64,000 bases of DNA from Solirubrobacteraceae bacterium (GCA_017882455.1 JADGPL010000004.1:62001-126000), one strand, 5' to 3'. Counted from the stretch's first letter, positions 54,226 to 63,472 are shown. Numbers and translations: made by a program. Notes: generated by a model not told the origin, from the sequence alone.

Positions 54226-55112
54226 CCGCCACCGCGCTCACGATCGCCGGCTCGGACTCCGGTGGCGGCGCTGGCATCCAGGCCGACCTGAAGGCCTTCG
54301 CGCGCTGTGGCGTGCACGGCACGAGCGCGATCACGGCCATCACCGCGCAGAACACGGTGGAGGTGCGCGCCGTCCACCCGATCCCGCCGGAGATGGTGCT
54401 CGCCCAGGTCCGGGCGGTGCTCGCGGACATCACCGTGGATGCGGTGAAGGTCGGCATGCTGGGCACGGTCGAGGTGACGCTGGCGGTCGCGCAGGCGCTC
54501 GAGGAGCTGCCGAGCGGCACCCCGGTGGTGGTCGATCCCGTGATGGTCTCGGAGTCCGGCGCCCGACTGTTGCAGGAGGACGCTCGGCAGGCGCTCGTGC
54601 GCGAGATCCTGCCGCGGGCGAGCGTCCTGACCCCCAACCTGCCCGAGGCGCGGGTGCTGGCCGGCGTGCCTGCGGCCCGTGCCGAGGATCCAGCCCACCG
54701 GGACTCGGCCGAGGCGGATCGGTGTGATGAGGACGATCTGGAGGCCGAGGCTCTCGCGAGGGCCGTGCTGGCGCTTGGTCCGCAGATCGTGGTGCTCACG
54801 GGCGGGCATCGCACGCGCGCGAGCGACCTCTTTCTCGACTCGGCTGGAGACGGTCGCATGGTGCGCATCGACGGCGTGCGCCACCCCGACGGGGCCGCCC
54901 ATGGCTCGGGTTGCACGCACTCCTCGGTGCTGGCGGCGCAGCTTGCGCTCGGGCGCACGCCCCTGGAGGCTGCGCGTATCGCCCGCGCGCTGGCCGGGGC
55001 GGCCGTGGCGCACGGGCTGCGCGACGTGGGGGCGGGGCCGGGTCCGGTGGACGTGATGGACCTGGCTGCCGTGCGGGCGAACTGGCGTTCGAGCGCTGCT
55101 GGTTTGCCATAA
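54222..55112 (+). CDS. thiD: Phosphomethylpyrimidine kinase ThiD (CTG start)
   Basis: Phosphorylates hydroxymethylpyrimidine and its phosphate in thiamine synthesis. [20 protein letters not shown] is the family N-terminus and begins only five codons after the previous gene's stop. No ATG, GTG or TTG lies near: the only plausible start is CTG 54222, overlapping TGA as [21 protein letters not shown] and [18 protein letters not shown] (catalytic Cys/anion hole) follow. An acidic insertion ([20 protein letters not shown]) lies near residue 160. 296 residues. No TPP riboswitch in front, since the gene is inside an operon. Confidence 0.88.
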   Translation: MTATALTIAGSDSGGGAGIQADLKAFARCGVHGTSAITAITAQNTVEVRAVHPIPPEMVLAQVRAVLADITVDAVKVGMLGTVEVTLAVAQALEELPSGTPVVVDPVMVSESGARLLQEDARQALVREILPRASVLTPNLPEARVLAGVPAARAEDPAHRDSAEADRCDEDDLEAEALARAVLALGPQIVVLTGGHRTRASDLFLDSAGDGRMVRIDGVRHPDGAAHGSGCTHSSVLAAQLALGRTPLEAARIARALAGAAVAHGLRDVGAGPGPVDVMDLAAVRANWRSSAAGLP

Positions 55113-55122
55113 TCGAGCGACG

Positions 55123-55386
55123 ATGAAGCTGCTGCGTATGAAGCCCGGTCATGGCGAGATCGTGCTCGCCGAGGGCGACGTGGAGGTGCCGGCGCAGGAG
55201 CAGGAGTTGATCGAGGCGTTTCGCCGCGAGCTCGACGCGGGGATGTGGGCTGCGGTTCCGAGCGAGACGGCGGGTGGGCGCCGCGAGGCCGAGCTGGTCA
55301 AGAGCTTCGCTGAAGTTCCCCGTGACGCAGAGCGTGTGATCTTCTTTCCCCGGGCTGCCGGCGGCGCGCCCGGGGCCAGCCTCTAG
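55123..55386 (+). CDS. Small protein of unknown function
   Basis: 87 residues, not recognised. The start is [20 protein letters not shown]; the middle ([20 protein letters not shown]) looks helical with no membrane segment. Tucked between thiD (10-bp gap) and another unknown gene (5-bp gap), all leading to ilvD. ATG 55123; no strong ribosome binding site. Confidence 0.55.
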   Translation: MKLLRMKPGHGEIVLAEGDVEVPAQEQELIEAFRRELDAGMWAAVPSETAGGRREAELVKSFAEVPRDAERVIFFPRAAGGAPGASL

Positions 55387-55391
55387 CGTCG

Positions 55392-56006
55392 ATGGCACTC
55401 GCGCTGGGCACTGGCGCGGTCGTGCTCGTGGTGCTCGTGTGGGAGCTGATGCGCCCGACGCTCGCGCGCACCCTGGCGCGTGCTCGCCACATGTGGGCGT
55501 TGCGGACGAGCGCGGGCGCGGGCAGCTATGACCCGGGCAGGGAACGCCGCGCCGAGCAGCGCGCGCGGGCGCTGCTGCGCTCGTGCGTGGACGAGCACGA
55601 CTGGTCGATGTACCGCGACCTCGGCTTCCTGCGCGTCTGGGGCGCACTCGCCGGTCGCGACGGTGGGGAGGGCGCGGCCTACGCCTACCTGATCTATCCG
55701 CACAAGCCGATCGTGGCCTATGTGCCCGACACGGGGGAGCTGCTCAACGAGTACTGCGTGGCCTTTCCCGATGACTCCAAGCCCTACGGCAGCTCGCGAC
55801 TGCCGCACTCGGACGACGTGCTGGCCAAGTGGATGGCGTTGACGGCCGACGAGCGACGCCTGATCGGTGAGGCCAACATGCACCTGCCGGGACGCCAGAT
55901 CGACCCCGAGCGCGTCCGCCGCGACCTCGCACGTCTCGACCGCTGGGAGCAGCAGCGGGCGCAGCGGTCGAAGCTCGGCCGGCACGGTAATGTGCGCGCC
56001 GCGTGA
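55392..56006 (+). CDS. Membrane-anchored protein of unknown function
   Basis: 204 residues with one N-terminal membrane helix ([16 protein letters not shown]), then a basic juxtamembrane region and a soluble domain. Readable pieces are [20 protein letters not shown] and [27 protein letters not shown]. Not recognised. Its stop overlaps ilvD by GTGA, so it is translated with ilvD. Confidence 0.6.
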   Translation: MALALGTGAVVLVVLVWELMRPTLARTLARARHMWALRTSAGAGSYDPGRERRAEQRARALLRSCVDEHDWSMYRDLGFLRVWGALAGRDGGEGAAYAYLIYPHKPIVAYVPDTGELLNEYCVAFPDDSKPYGSSRLPHSDDVLAKWMALTADERRLIGEANMHLPGRQIDPERVRRDLARLDRWEQQRAQRSKLGRHGNVRAA

Positions 56007-57694
56007 GCCCTCCCGGAGCCTTTGACGTCAAGCACCGCAGTCGTGCCCTCACCGAGGGGCCCGAGCGCGCGGCCGCCCGGGCATATCTGCACGGCATCGG
56101 CTATACGGCCGAGGACCTGGCCAAGCCGATCGTGGGCGTGGCGCATTCGTGGATCGAGACGATGCCCTGCAACTTCAACAACCGCGTGCTGGCGGCCAAG
56201 GTCAAGGAGGGCATCCGCAGGGCCGGCGGCACGCCGATGGAGCTCAACACGATCGCGATCTCGGACGGCATCACGATGGGTACGGCGGGGATGCGTGCCT
56301 CGCTGGTCTCCAGGGAGCTGATCGCAGACTCGATCGAGCTGGTGGCCTCGGCCCACGCCTTCGACGCGCTGGTCGCCATCTCGGGCTGCGACAAGACGAT
56401 CCCGGGCACCGTGATGGCGTTGGCGCGCCTGAACATACCCTCGCTGATGCTCTACGGGGGCTCGATCCGCCCCGGTTGGTTCAAGGGCGAGCAGGTCACG
56501 ATCCAGCAGGTCTTCGAGGCCGTCGGCGCGCACGCCGCAGGCAAGATCACCGAGGAGGAGCTGCACGAACTGGAGGAGGCTGCCTCTCCGGGCGCCGGCG
56601 CCTGCGCCGGCCAGTTCACCGCCAACACCATGGCAATGGCCTTCGAGGTCCTCGGCATCTCGCCCGCCGGCTCGGCGATGGTCCCCGCGGAGGACGGGCG
56701 CAAGCTCCAGGTGGCCGTCGAGGTGGGAGAGCTCGTGATGGACGTCCTGCGCCGCGGCCAACTGCCCAGCGAGGTCATCAGCAAGGAGGCATTGGAGAAC
56801 GCGATCGCAGCGGCCGCCATGAGCGGCGGCTCCACCAACGTGGTGCTGCACCTGCTGGCCGTCGCCAGGGAAATGGGCGTGCCGCTGCAAATCGAGGAGT
56901 TCGACCGCATCTCCGAGCGCACGCCGCTGCTCTGCGACCTGCAGCCCGGAGGCCATTACGTGGCCACCGACCTGTACGAGGCCGGAGGCGTGCCGCTGGT
57001 GCTCAAGCGCCTGAGTGAAGCAGGCGTCCTCAATGAGCACGCGCAGACTGTCACCGGGCGCACGATCGGCGAACACGCCGCCGAGGCGCAGGAGACGGAG
57101 GGCCAGCGCGTGGTGCGCCCGCTCGAGGAAGCGCTCAAACCGACGGGTGGCTTCGCGATCCTGCGCGGCAACATCGCGCCGGACGGCTGCGTGGTCAAGC
57201 TCTCCGGCCATGAGCGCCGCGTGCACGTCGGCCCCGCGCGCGTGTTCGACGGCGAGGAGGCCGCGATGGCTTCGGTCCTGGCCAAAGAGATCGCGGAGGG
57301 GGACGTGGTCGTGATCCGGGGTGAGGGGCCGGCGGGCGGTCCGGGCATGCGCGAGATGCTCGCCGTCACAGCGGCGATCGTGGGGGAGGGCCTCGGCGAG
57401 AGCGTGGTGCTGATCACCGACGGGCGCTTCTCGGGAGCGACCCACGGCTTCATGGCCGCTCACGTGGCTCCGGAGGCGATCCGCGGCGGGCCGATCGGCG
57501 CGCTCGCAGACGGCGATGAGATCACGCTCGACGTGGATGCCCGCACGCTCTCGGTGGCGCTCAGCGACGAGCAGATCGCCGAGCGCCTCGCCTCATACAC
57601 GCCGGGCGCTCGAGCTGACGAACACGTGGACGTGGCGATCCAGAAGTACGCCAAGCTCGTGGGCAGCGCGGCCCAGGGCGCGGTCACGAGCTGA
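56003..57694 (+). CDS. ilvD: Dihydroxy-acid dehydratase
   Basis: Iron-sulfur dehydratase for isoleucine, valine and the pantothenate precursor. 563 residues with the cluster cysteines in MPCNFNN, ISGCDKT and [13 protein letters not shown], and the C-terminal [13 protein letters not shown]. No ilv partners are nearby. GTG 56003 overlaps the preceding gene. A strong hairpin follows. Confidence 0.95.
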   Translation: MSPPGAFDVKHRSRALTEGPERAAARAYLHGIGYTAEDLAKPIVGVAHSWIETMPCNFNNRVLAAKVKEGIRRAGGTPMELNTIAISDGITMGTAGMRASLVSRELIADSIELVASAHAFDALVAISGCDKTIPGTVMALARLNIPSLMLYGGSIRPGWFKGEQVTIQQVFEAVGAHAAGKITEEELHELEEAASPGAGACAGQFTANTMAMAFEVLGISPAGSAMVPAEDGRKLQVAVEVGELVMDVLRRGQLPSEVISKEALENAIAAAAMSGGSTNVVLHLLAVAREMGVPLQIEEFDRISERTPLLCDLQPGGHYVATDLYEAGGVPLVLKRLSEAGVLNEHAQTVTGRTIGEHAAEAQETEGQRVVRPLEEALKPTGGFAILRGNIAPDGCVVKLSGHERRVHVGPARVFDGEEAAMASVLAKEIAEGDVVVIRGEGPAGGPGMREMLAVTAAIVGEGLGESVVLITDGRFSGATHGFMAAHVAPEAIRGGPIGALADGDEITLDVDARTLSVALSDEQIAERLASYTPGARADEHVDVAIQKYAKLVGSAAQGAVTS

Positions 57695-57744
57695 GCCGCA
57701 GCCGAGCTCGGGCAGCCGAGCTGGGCACACCTGCCGCGATCACT

Positions 57745-57792
57745 CGACTTGCGCGCCCGCGTGTGTGCGCGCACACGCCCGCGCGCGAGTCG
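57745..57792. terminator. Long hairpin between convergent genes
   Basis: Bases 57745-57756 pair with 57781-57792 (one G-U), then a 2x2 C/C internal loop, then 57759-57765 pair with 57772-57778 around a 6-base loop. Placed between the ilvD and hydrolase stop codons, it can terminate both directions. No T-run. Confidence 0.6.
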
Positions 57793-57803
57793 GCCTCGGG
57801 GCG

Positions 57804-58739
57804 CTACTCGGCCAGGAAGTCTTTGAGCAGCGCGTTGAAGGCGGCGGGGCGCTCGAGCATGGCCATGTGGCCGGTGTCCTCGAAGATGACCTTGCGCGAG
57901 TCAGGGATCAGCTCGGCGAAGACATCGGCGTCGCGCACGTTGATCAGACGGTCGCCGTCGCCCCACACGATCAGCGTGGGGCAGACGATCTCGGGCAGGC
58001 GCTCGCGGACGTCGTAGCCGAGGATCGCCTCGAGCGCCATCAGGAAGCCGGGCTTGCCGGCGCCGCGCAGCTGCTCGGCGGCGAGCGCGGCGGGCAGGCG
58101 TGAAGGATGGCGCACGACGATGTTGAGGGTCGCCTCGCGCAGCCTCGCCCTGCGGGCGACGGTGTCGGACTTCGAGGCTACCCATGCGCCGGTCGCGGCG
58201 AGGATCCGCTCGGCGCGGCGAAGGCTGGGGATGGCTCGCTTGGTACGGGGATCGCCGTGGGTGGAGATCCCGGCGGCGGAGATCAGCACGAGCCGCTCGA
58301 CGCGCTGGGGGAAGGCGATGGCGAGCTCGGCGGCGATGAAGCCGCCCATCGAGTTGCCCACGAGCGCCGCGGCATCGATGCCGAGCTGGCCGAGCAGGCG
58401 GTCGAGCAGGCGGGCGTAGCCGGAGATCGAGATCTCGCCAGCGGGCATCGGCGAGCTGCCGAAGCCAGGCAGGTCGATCGCGACGACGCGGTGCTCGGCG
58501 GCGAGCACGGGGAGCTGCTCGAGCCAGTTGGGCCACGACCCGGACAGGCCGTGGACGAACACCACGGGCGGTCCCTCGCCGAGCTCGATCACGTTGACGG
58601 CGTCGCCGTCAACGTGAACCCAGCGCTGGTTTGCGCGCCAGTCCACGTCGAGCCAGGCAGAGCGGCCAACGGGGCCGTAGGCCGCGTTCTCGCCTGCGGG
58701 AATTCGTGTGCTGCGCGTGATCGGCGGGGAGGCGCTCAT
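57804..58739 (-). CDS. Alpha/beta hydrolase
   Basis: 311 residues. Oxyanion-hole motif VVFVHGLSGSWPNW, nucleophile elbow LVGNSMGGFIAAEL (Ser), catalytic Asp probably in VWGDGDRLI and His in FEDTGHMAMLE. Similar to carboxylesterase or C-C hydrolase types of the family; substrate unknown. ATG 58739 preferred; GTG 58760 adds seven codons. Divergent from the Xer recombinase. Confidence 0.85.
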   Translation of the reverse strand: MSASPPITRSTRIPAGENAAYGPVGRSAWLDVDWRANQRWVHVDGDAVNVIELGEGPPVVFVHGLSGSWPNWLEQLPVLAAEHRVVAIDLPGFGSSPMPAGEISISGYARLLDRLLGQLGIDAAALVGNSMGGFIAAELAIAFPQRVERLVLISAAGISTHGDPRTKRAIPSLRRAERILAATGAWVASKSDTVARRARLREATLNIVVRHPSRLPAALAAEQLRGAGKPGFLMALEAILGYDVRERLPEIVCPTLIVWGDGDRLINVRDADVFAELIPDSRKVIFEDTGHMAMLERPAAFNALLKDFLAE

Positions 58740-58923
58740 CACCGTGAATGTACTCCACACGCCGATGTATCACCATGGTTATACAGGGCGCGGCGGGCGC
58801 GGACATGGCCGACATCCAGGCCCTGGATGCCCCACTGTCCGCGCGTCCCGGATCACGGTGGCGGCGTGCGCCGACTGAGGCGAAGGCAGGCGGTGCAGCG
58901 CTGGCGGCGAATCAGTCCACGGC

Positions 58924-59922
58924 ATGAACGGGGCAACGGAGGCATCGAGCGGGCATGGGCGCTCGCTGGCGGGGGTATGGGAGCAGGCCATCGGGCTGCT
59001 CGACGAGGACCTGGGCAGGCGCGACGCGGCACCGCGCACGCGCCGGGCCTACATGACCGATCTGGGTCAGTTCGCCGACTGGGCGGTGGCTCAGGGGCTG
59101 ACACCGCAGGAGGTGGGCCCCAAGGCGGTGCGCCGCTACATCGCCCGCCTCTCTCAGCAGAGCGCCGCGCCGAGCACCTCGGCGCGCAAGCTGGCCGCCC
59201 TGCGGGCCCTCTTCTCCAGCCAACGCGAGCACGGTGAGATCGCCCAGAATCCGGCCGACCTGGTCTCGACGCCGAGGCGGGCGGACCATCTTCCCCGGGT
59301 GCTCACAGCGCGCGAGGCGGCGCGCCTGCTCGATGGCATCCCCAACGGAATGCCCGCCCACCCGCTCGAGGTGCGCGACCGCGCGATGTTCGAGCTCGCC
59401 TACTCGTGTGGCCTGAGGGCAGAGGAGATCGTGTCGCTGAGGACGGCCGACGTGGACCACGACGGCGAGCAGCTGCGAGTGGAGGGCAAGGGACGCAAGA
59501 CGCGCTTCGTGCCTGTGGGCGAGCCGGCGATGGCCGCGGTGCGGCTGTACCTGGAGCGTGCCCGGGGCGCCCTGGCGGCGCCCATGCCCGCCGAGGAGCG
59601 CGCGCCGGGACGGGTCGGGGCAGCGATGCGGGCGGGCGGCTCGTGGGATGCGCTGTTCCTGTCAAAGACAGGTAGACCGCTGGGAACGAGCGACGTCCGC
59701 CGCAGGCTGCGAACGTGGACGGCGAGGATCGGCGTGGCCGAGGGCAGCTCCCCGCACGCGCTGAGGCACAGCTTCGCCACGCACCTCCTGGACGGCGGAG
59801 CGGACCTTCGCAGCATCCAGGAGATGCTCGGGCATGCCAGCGTGTCGAGCACCCAGATTTACACTCGGGTAGAGTCCGCCAGGCTTAGAAGCGCCTATGC
59901 GCGCAGTCACCCTCGGGCCTAG
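58924..59922 (+). CDS. xerC: Tyrosine recombinase XerC/XerD
   Basis: Chromosome dimer resolution recombinase of 332 residues. SAM-like N-terminal DNA-binding domain to about residue 120; catalytic Arg in SCGLRAEEI, Lys in VEGKGRKTRF, the His-x-x-Arg in HALRHSFATHLLDGG, second His in LGHASVSSTQIY with the nucleophile Tyr. The sequence is slightly expanded near residues 215-240 (Ala/Pro/Gly-rich). XerC versus XerD is not decidable from this alone. Overlaps the sigma gene by 26 bp. Confidence 0.9.
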   Translation: MNGATEASSGHGRSLAGVWEQAIGLLDEDLGRRDAAPRTRRAYMTDLGQFADWAVAQGLTPQEVGPKAVRRYIARLSQQSAAPSTSARKLAALRALFSSQREHGEIAQNPADLVSTPRRADHLPRVLTAREAARLLDGIPNGMPAHPLEVRDRAMFELAYSCGLRAEEIVSLRTADVDHDGEQLRVEGKGRKTRFVPVGEPAMAAVRLYLERARGALAAPMPAEERAPGRVGAAMRAGGSWDALFLSKTGRPLGTSDVRRRLRTWTARIGVAEGSSPHALRHSFATHLLDGGADLRSIQEMLGHASVSSTQIYTRVESARLRSAYARSHPRA

Positions 59923-60721
59923 GGGGGATGGAACCCTGGAGACGAACGTCAAACCGATCGAGCTGCGCGAACTGTGGCGGCGCTATAAGAACGACGGCGA
60001 CAGCCGCGTACGCGAGCGGTTGGTCGTCGCCTACTCCCCGCTGGTGAAGTACGTGGCCGGGCGGACGGCCGCGGGCCTGCCTCCCCATGTGGAGGAGGCC
60101 GACCTGATCTCCTATGGCCTCGTGGGGTTGATCTCGGCGATCGAGCGCTTCGACCTCTCTAGGGACATCAAGTTCGAGACCTATGCGATCATGCGCATCA
60201 AGGGTGCGATCATCGACGAGCTGCGCTCCCTGGACTGGGTCCCCCGCAGCGTTCGTGCCCGTGCCCGCGAGGTCGAGCGCGCGAACGCCAAGCTCGAGCA
60301 CACCCTGCAGCGTGCGCCCACCGACGCGGAGATCGCAGCGGAGATGGGAATCTCGATCGAGGAACTCAACGAGTCGCTGCTCGCGATCTCGCACTCCTCG
60401 ATCGTGGCCCTGGATGAGCTGTGGAGCGTGTCGGACTCAAGCGGCGATCAGGTCTCGCTGATGGACACGATCGAGGATCCGGGCGCACCCGATCCCGCCA
60501 GGGCACTGGACCTCGGCGATCTCAAGGACAGGATCGCCGACTCGATCGCGATGCTCCCCGAGCGCGAGAAGCTCGTGATCGCGCTCTACTACTACGAGAA
60601 CCTGACCCTGCGGGAGATCGGTGAGGTGCTCGGGGTGACCGAGTCACGGGTCTCACAGATGCACACCAAGGCCGTCCTGCGCCTGCGCTCGCGCATGCAG
60701 GAGGAGTCCTTCGACGACTGA
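59897..60721 (+). CDS. Sigma factor of the FliA/WhiG type
   Basis: 274 residues. Region 2: VEEADLISYGLVGLISAIERF; region 2.4 area: FETYAIMRIKGAIIDELRSLDWVPRSVR, the hallmark of FliA/WhiG sigma factors; region 3: AEMGISIEELNESL; region 4: LTLREIGEVLGVTESRVSQMHTKAV helix-turn-helix. In flagellate actinobacteria these sigmas run late flagellar genes, in streptomycetes sporulation. Which applies here is unknown. Starts inside xerC (26-bp overlap). Confidence 0.88.
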   Translation: MRAVTLGPRGDGTLETNVKPIELRELWRRYKNDGDSRVRERLVVAYSPLVKYVAGRTAAGLPPHVEEADLISYGLVGLISAIERFDLSRDIKFETYAIMRIKGAIIDELRSLDWVPRSVRARAREVERANAKLEHTLQRAPTDAEIAAEMGISIEELNESLLAISHSSIVALDELWSVSDSSGDQVSLMDTIEDPGAPDPARALDLGDLKDRIADSIAMLPEREKLVIALYYYENLTLREIGEVLGVTESRVSQMHTKAVLRLRSRMQEESFDD

Positions 60722-60762
60722 GCGAAGATTGGGCTCCGCTCGCGCATGCAGGACGACTGAGC
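60686..60762 (+). repeat. Duplicated 3' tail of the sigma gene
   Basis: CGCTCGCGCATGCAGGA at 60686-60702 recurs at 60737-60753, 51 bp downstream; CGACTGAGC then follows both copies (at 60715 and at 60754), the first copy having 12 extra bases between. The repeat includes the sigma stop region, so it is an imperfect local duplication. Confidence 0.75.
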
Positions 60763-60778
60763 TGATACCTGGGCTGTA

Positions 60779-60848
60779 GACCACCGTGCATGCACGGTGG
60801 TCGGCACCGGCGCATGCGCCGGTGCCCGGTGCGCGCATGCGCGCACCG
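60779..60848. repeat. Three abutting perfect palindromes centred on GCATGC
   Basis: 60779-60802 (half GACCACCGTGCA), 60803-60826 (half GGCACCGGCGCA) and 60827-60848 (half CGGTGCGCGCA) are each perfect inverted repeats with no gap between them. All share GCATGC at the centre, spaced 24 and 23 bp. Together 70 bp with no unpaired base. They lie in the 216-bp gap between the sigma gene and the SHOCT gene. They could be a terminator, a binding array or a REP-like element. A hairpin of 10 bp with a 4-base loop is possible for the first two. Confidence 0.9.
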
Positions 60849-60937
60849 AATGGAGGCTGCCGATCTAGGTAGTTCTCCGCTGAGGAATGCGACAGGGCTC
60901 GGATACCGAGGCCGCGGGGGCCGCCTAGCCTCAGACC

Positions 60938-61237
60938 ATGAGGTACGAAGGCCACTTCGATCACATGGACGGCGGAGGCTGGGTGTTTGCGGCTGTCATG
61001 CTCGTGCTTCTAGTCGCCCTGGCTGTGGCGGTGATCATCTGGCTCAACCGCAGCCGCGGCATCGGGGCCACGCCCCAGGCCCCGATCGGTGGCGGGCCGG
61101 TCTCGGCGCGTGATCTGCTCGATCGCCGCCTCGTATCCGGTGAGATCGGCGAGGAGGAGTATCGGCGCCTGCGCGCCACTCTCACCGAGACCGCGACGCC
61201 GGGTGAGCCCGCCGGTCCGCCGCCAACGCCCCTTTGA
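60938..61237 (+). CDS. Small membrane protein with SHOCT domain
   Basis: 99 residues: one membrane helix (WVFAAVMLVLLVALAVAVII) near residues 15-34, Gly/Pro linker, and a C-terminal SHOCT segment (SARDLLDRRLVSGEIGEEEY) at about 55-80. SHOCT domains are short oligomerisation modules. Function unknown. Confidence 0.8.
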   Translation: MRYEGHFDHMDGGGWVFAAVMLVLLVALAVAVIIWLNRSRGIGATPQAPIGGGPVSARDLLDRRLVSGEIGEEEYRRLRATLTETATPGEPAGPPPTPL

Positions 61238-61316
61238 TCGGCGCGGTCCGAACACCCTGGCGCGAGCGTGCGAACGGCGGTATCGTCGTCTGAGAGCTGT
61301 CTAGAGAGGAGATCGC

Positions 61317-63425
61317 ATGCGAGGAATGGGAGACCGCCCACCGGCGGACCGGATTCGCAATGTCGCCCTTGTAGGCCACCGCGGCGCTGGAAAGACCTCG
61401 CTGCACGAGGCGCTGCTGTTCGAGGCCGGGGTGACCGGCCGCCTGGGCTCGGTCCCTGACGCCAGCACGGTCTCGGATTCGGACCCCGACGAGCAGGCAC
61501 GCCAGATGTCGATCTCGGCGACGCTCAGCTCTTTCGCGTGGCGGGATCGCAAGATCAACCTGCTCGACACGCCGGGCGAGCCGAGCTTCGTGGCGGATGC
61601 CCTGGGGGTCCTGCGCGTGTGCGAGTCGGCCGTGTTCGTGGTCAACGCGGTGATGGGGGTGGAGGTCACGACGGCCCGCCTGTGGGCTCGCGCGGCCGAG
61701 CTCGACCTTGCGCGAATGCTGTTCGTGAACATGCTCGACCGCGAGCGCGCGGACTTCTACCGCACGCTGGAGCAGCTCAAGAGCGCGTTCGGACCCCACG
61801 TCGTGGCGACCGAGATACCGATGGGCGTCGAGCAGGAGCTGCAGGGCGTGGTGGACCTGGTGGACATGACGGCCTTCCGTCAAGACTCCGCCGAGCGTGC
61901 GGGCTGGAGCGAGATCCCGATCCCGCAGGAGTGGGCGGAGCGGGCGCAGGAGTACCGCGAGAAGCTGATGGACGAGGTCTGCGAAGTCTCGGATTCGCTG
62001 ATGGAGCGCTACCTGGACGGCGGGGAGATCTCGCACGAGGAGATCGTGAGCGCGCTGAAGGAGGGCACCAACCACGGCAGGATCTTCCCGGTGGTGTGCG
62101 GTTGTGCCACGCGCAACCTCGGCACCTCGCGCCTGCTCGACGCGATCGTCGAGGACCTGCCCTCGCCGGTCAAGCACGGCTCGCTGAGGGTGGGCGAGGT
62201 GGAGCTCGGGCCCAGTGAGGAGCGCGAGCTGTTCGCCTATGTGTTCAAGACCCGCGCCGACCCGTTCGCGGGGCGGATCAACCTGCTGCGCGTCTACCAG
62301 GGCGTCCTGCATGCAGACAGTCAGGTGCTCAACAACCACTCCCACGCGAAGGAGCGGATCGGCCAGCTGCTGCTGTTCAAGGGCAAGGATGTCGAGCACG
62401 TGCAGGAGCTCGGGCCAGGGGACATCGGCGCGGTGGCCAAGCTCAAGGAGACGCGAGCCGGAGACTGGCTGGCCGCGCGCGACGAGCCGATCGAGATGCC
62501 GCGGGTGAAGCTTCCGGCGCCGGTGATGGCCTTCGCGGTGGCGCCGAAGAGCAGGGGCGATGAGGAGAAGGTGCTCGCCTCCCTCCACCGCCTGCAGGAG
62601 GAGGACCCCACGATCGACCTGCACCGCGACCAGCAGACGGGCGAGCAGATCGTGGCCGGGCTCTCCCAGGTCCACGTCGAGGTGATCGTGGACCGCCTGC
62701 GCGAGCGCTTCGGGGTGGAGGTGACGCTGAAGCCACCCCGCGTGCCCTACCAGGAGACGATCCGCCGTCCGGCCGGAGCTCACGGAAGGCACAAGAAGCA
62801 GTCCGGCGGACGCGGCCAGTTCGGCGACTGCCGCATCGAGATAGAGCCGCTCGGGCAGGACGTGCTCAACGACCCGGAGCGGGCGAGCTTCGAGTTCGTC
62901 GATCAGATCAAGGGCGGTGTGATTCCAGGCTCGTTCATCCCGGCTGTCGAGAAAGGGGTGCGCGAGGCGATGCGGGAGGGGGTGCTCGCGGGCTACCCCG
63001 TGCAGGGGGTGCGTGTGCGCCTGATCGACGGCGCCCACCACTCGGTGGACTCCTCCGAGATCGCCTTCAAGCTGGCCGGCGCCCAGGCGATGCGCCAGGC
63101 GCTGCAGGAGGCCGACCCGGTGCTGCTGGAGCCGATCATGCTGGTCAGGCTGTCGGTGCCCGAGAGCCACGTGGGGGACGTGATCGGGGACCTGAGCAGC
63201 CGTCGCGGCCATCCCCTGGGGATGGAGGCGGTGGGCGAGATTACCGAGATCAGGGCCGAGGCGCCGATGGCCGAGATGCTCAGCTACGCGCCCGATCTGC
63301 GCTCGATCACGGCCGGCCAGGGCGACTACACGCTCGAGTTCCTGCGCTATGAGCAGGTGCCTGCGCACCTGTCCGAGAAGCTGCTCGAGCAGGGCGGCGA
63401 TACACGCGCCGCGGCCCACGCGTGA
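61317..63425 (+). CDS. EF-G-like GTPase paralogue (FusA2 type)
   Basis: 702 residues with the EF-G domain order. G1 is GHRGAGKTS (20-28). G3 reads DTPGE (84-88), with Glu replacing the catalytic His of translational GTPases. G4 reads NMLD (138-141), with Met for the usual Lys of NKxD. Domains III-V follow (PYQETIRRPAGAHGRHKKQSG and the segment GGVIPGSFIPAVEKGVREAM). It resembles the actinobacterial second EF-G whose ribosome-dependent GTPase is weak or absent. A strong ribosome binding site AGAGGAG precedes ATG 61317. Confidence 0.88.
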   Translation: MRGMGDRPPADRIRNVALVGHRGAGKTSLHEALLFEAGVTGRLGSVPDASTVSDSDPDEQARQMSISATLSSFAWRDRKINLLDTPGEPSFVADALGVLRVCESAVFVVNAVMGVEVTTARLWARAAELDLARMLFVNMLDRERADFYRTLEQLKSAFGPHVVATEIPMGVEQELQGVVDLVDMTAFRQDSAERAGWSEIPIPQEWAERAQEYREKLMDEVCEVSDSLMERYLDGGEISHEEIVSALKEGTNHGRIFPVVCGCATRNLGTSRLLDAIVEDLPSPVKHGSLRVGEVELGPSEERELFAYVFKTRADPFAGRINLLRVYQGVLHADSQVLNNHSHAKERIGQLLLFKGKDVEHVQELGPGDIGAVAKLKETRAGDWLAARDEPIEMPRVKLPAPVMAFAVAPKSRGDEEKVLASLHRLQEEDPTIDLHRDQQTGEQIVAGLSQVHVEVIVDRLRERFGVEVTLKPPRVPYQETIRRPAGAHGRHKKQSGGRGQFGDCRIEIEPLGQDVLNDPERASFEFVDQIKGGVIPGSFIPAVEKGVREAMREGVLAGYPVQGVRVRLIDGAHHSVDSSEIAFKLAGAQAMRQALQEADPVLLEPIMLVRLSVPESHVGDVIGDLSSRRGHPLGMEAVGEITEIRAEAPMAEMLSYAPDLRSITAGQGDYTLEFLRYEQVPAHLSEKLLEQGGDTRAAAHA

Positions 63426-63472
63426 GTAGGGCGGGCAGCGCGCGGGCGCGCGGGCGGCTACTCTGATGGGCC

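Noticed and set aside
54180-54240. Possible TPP riboswitch before thiD
   Set aside because: thiD overlaps the preceding coding sequence, leaving no room for a leader RNA.
58740-58923. Extra gene between the hydrolase and the Xer gene
   Set aside because: Only short frames without start sites or motifs; treated as a divergent promoter region.
60779-60848. CRISPR-like repeat array
   Set aside because: The units are palindromes without spacers and differ in sequence; no cas genes are present.
61182-63419. 745-codon open frame on the minus strand
   Set aside because: It is the antisense shadow of the EF-G-like gene; the translation is His/Arg/Leu-rich with no family motifs, and long antisense frames are expected at this GC content.
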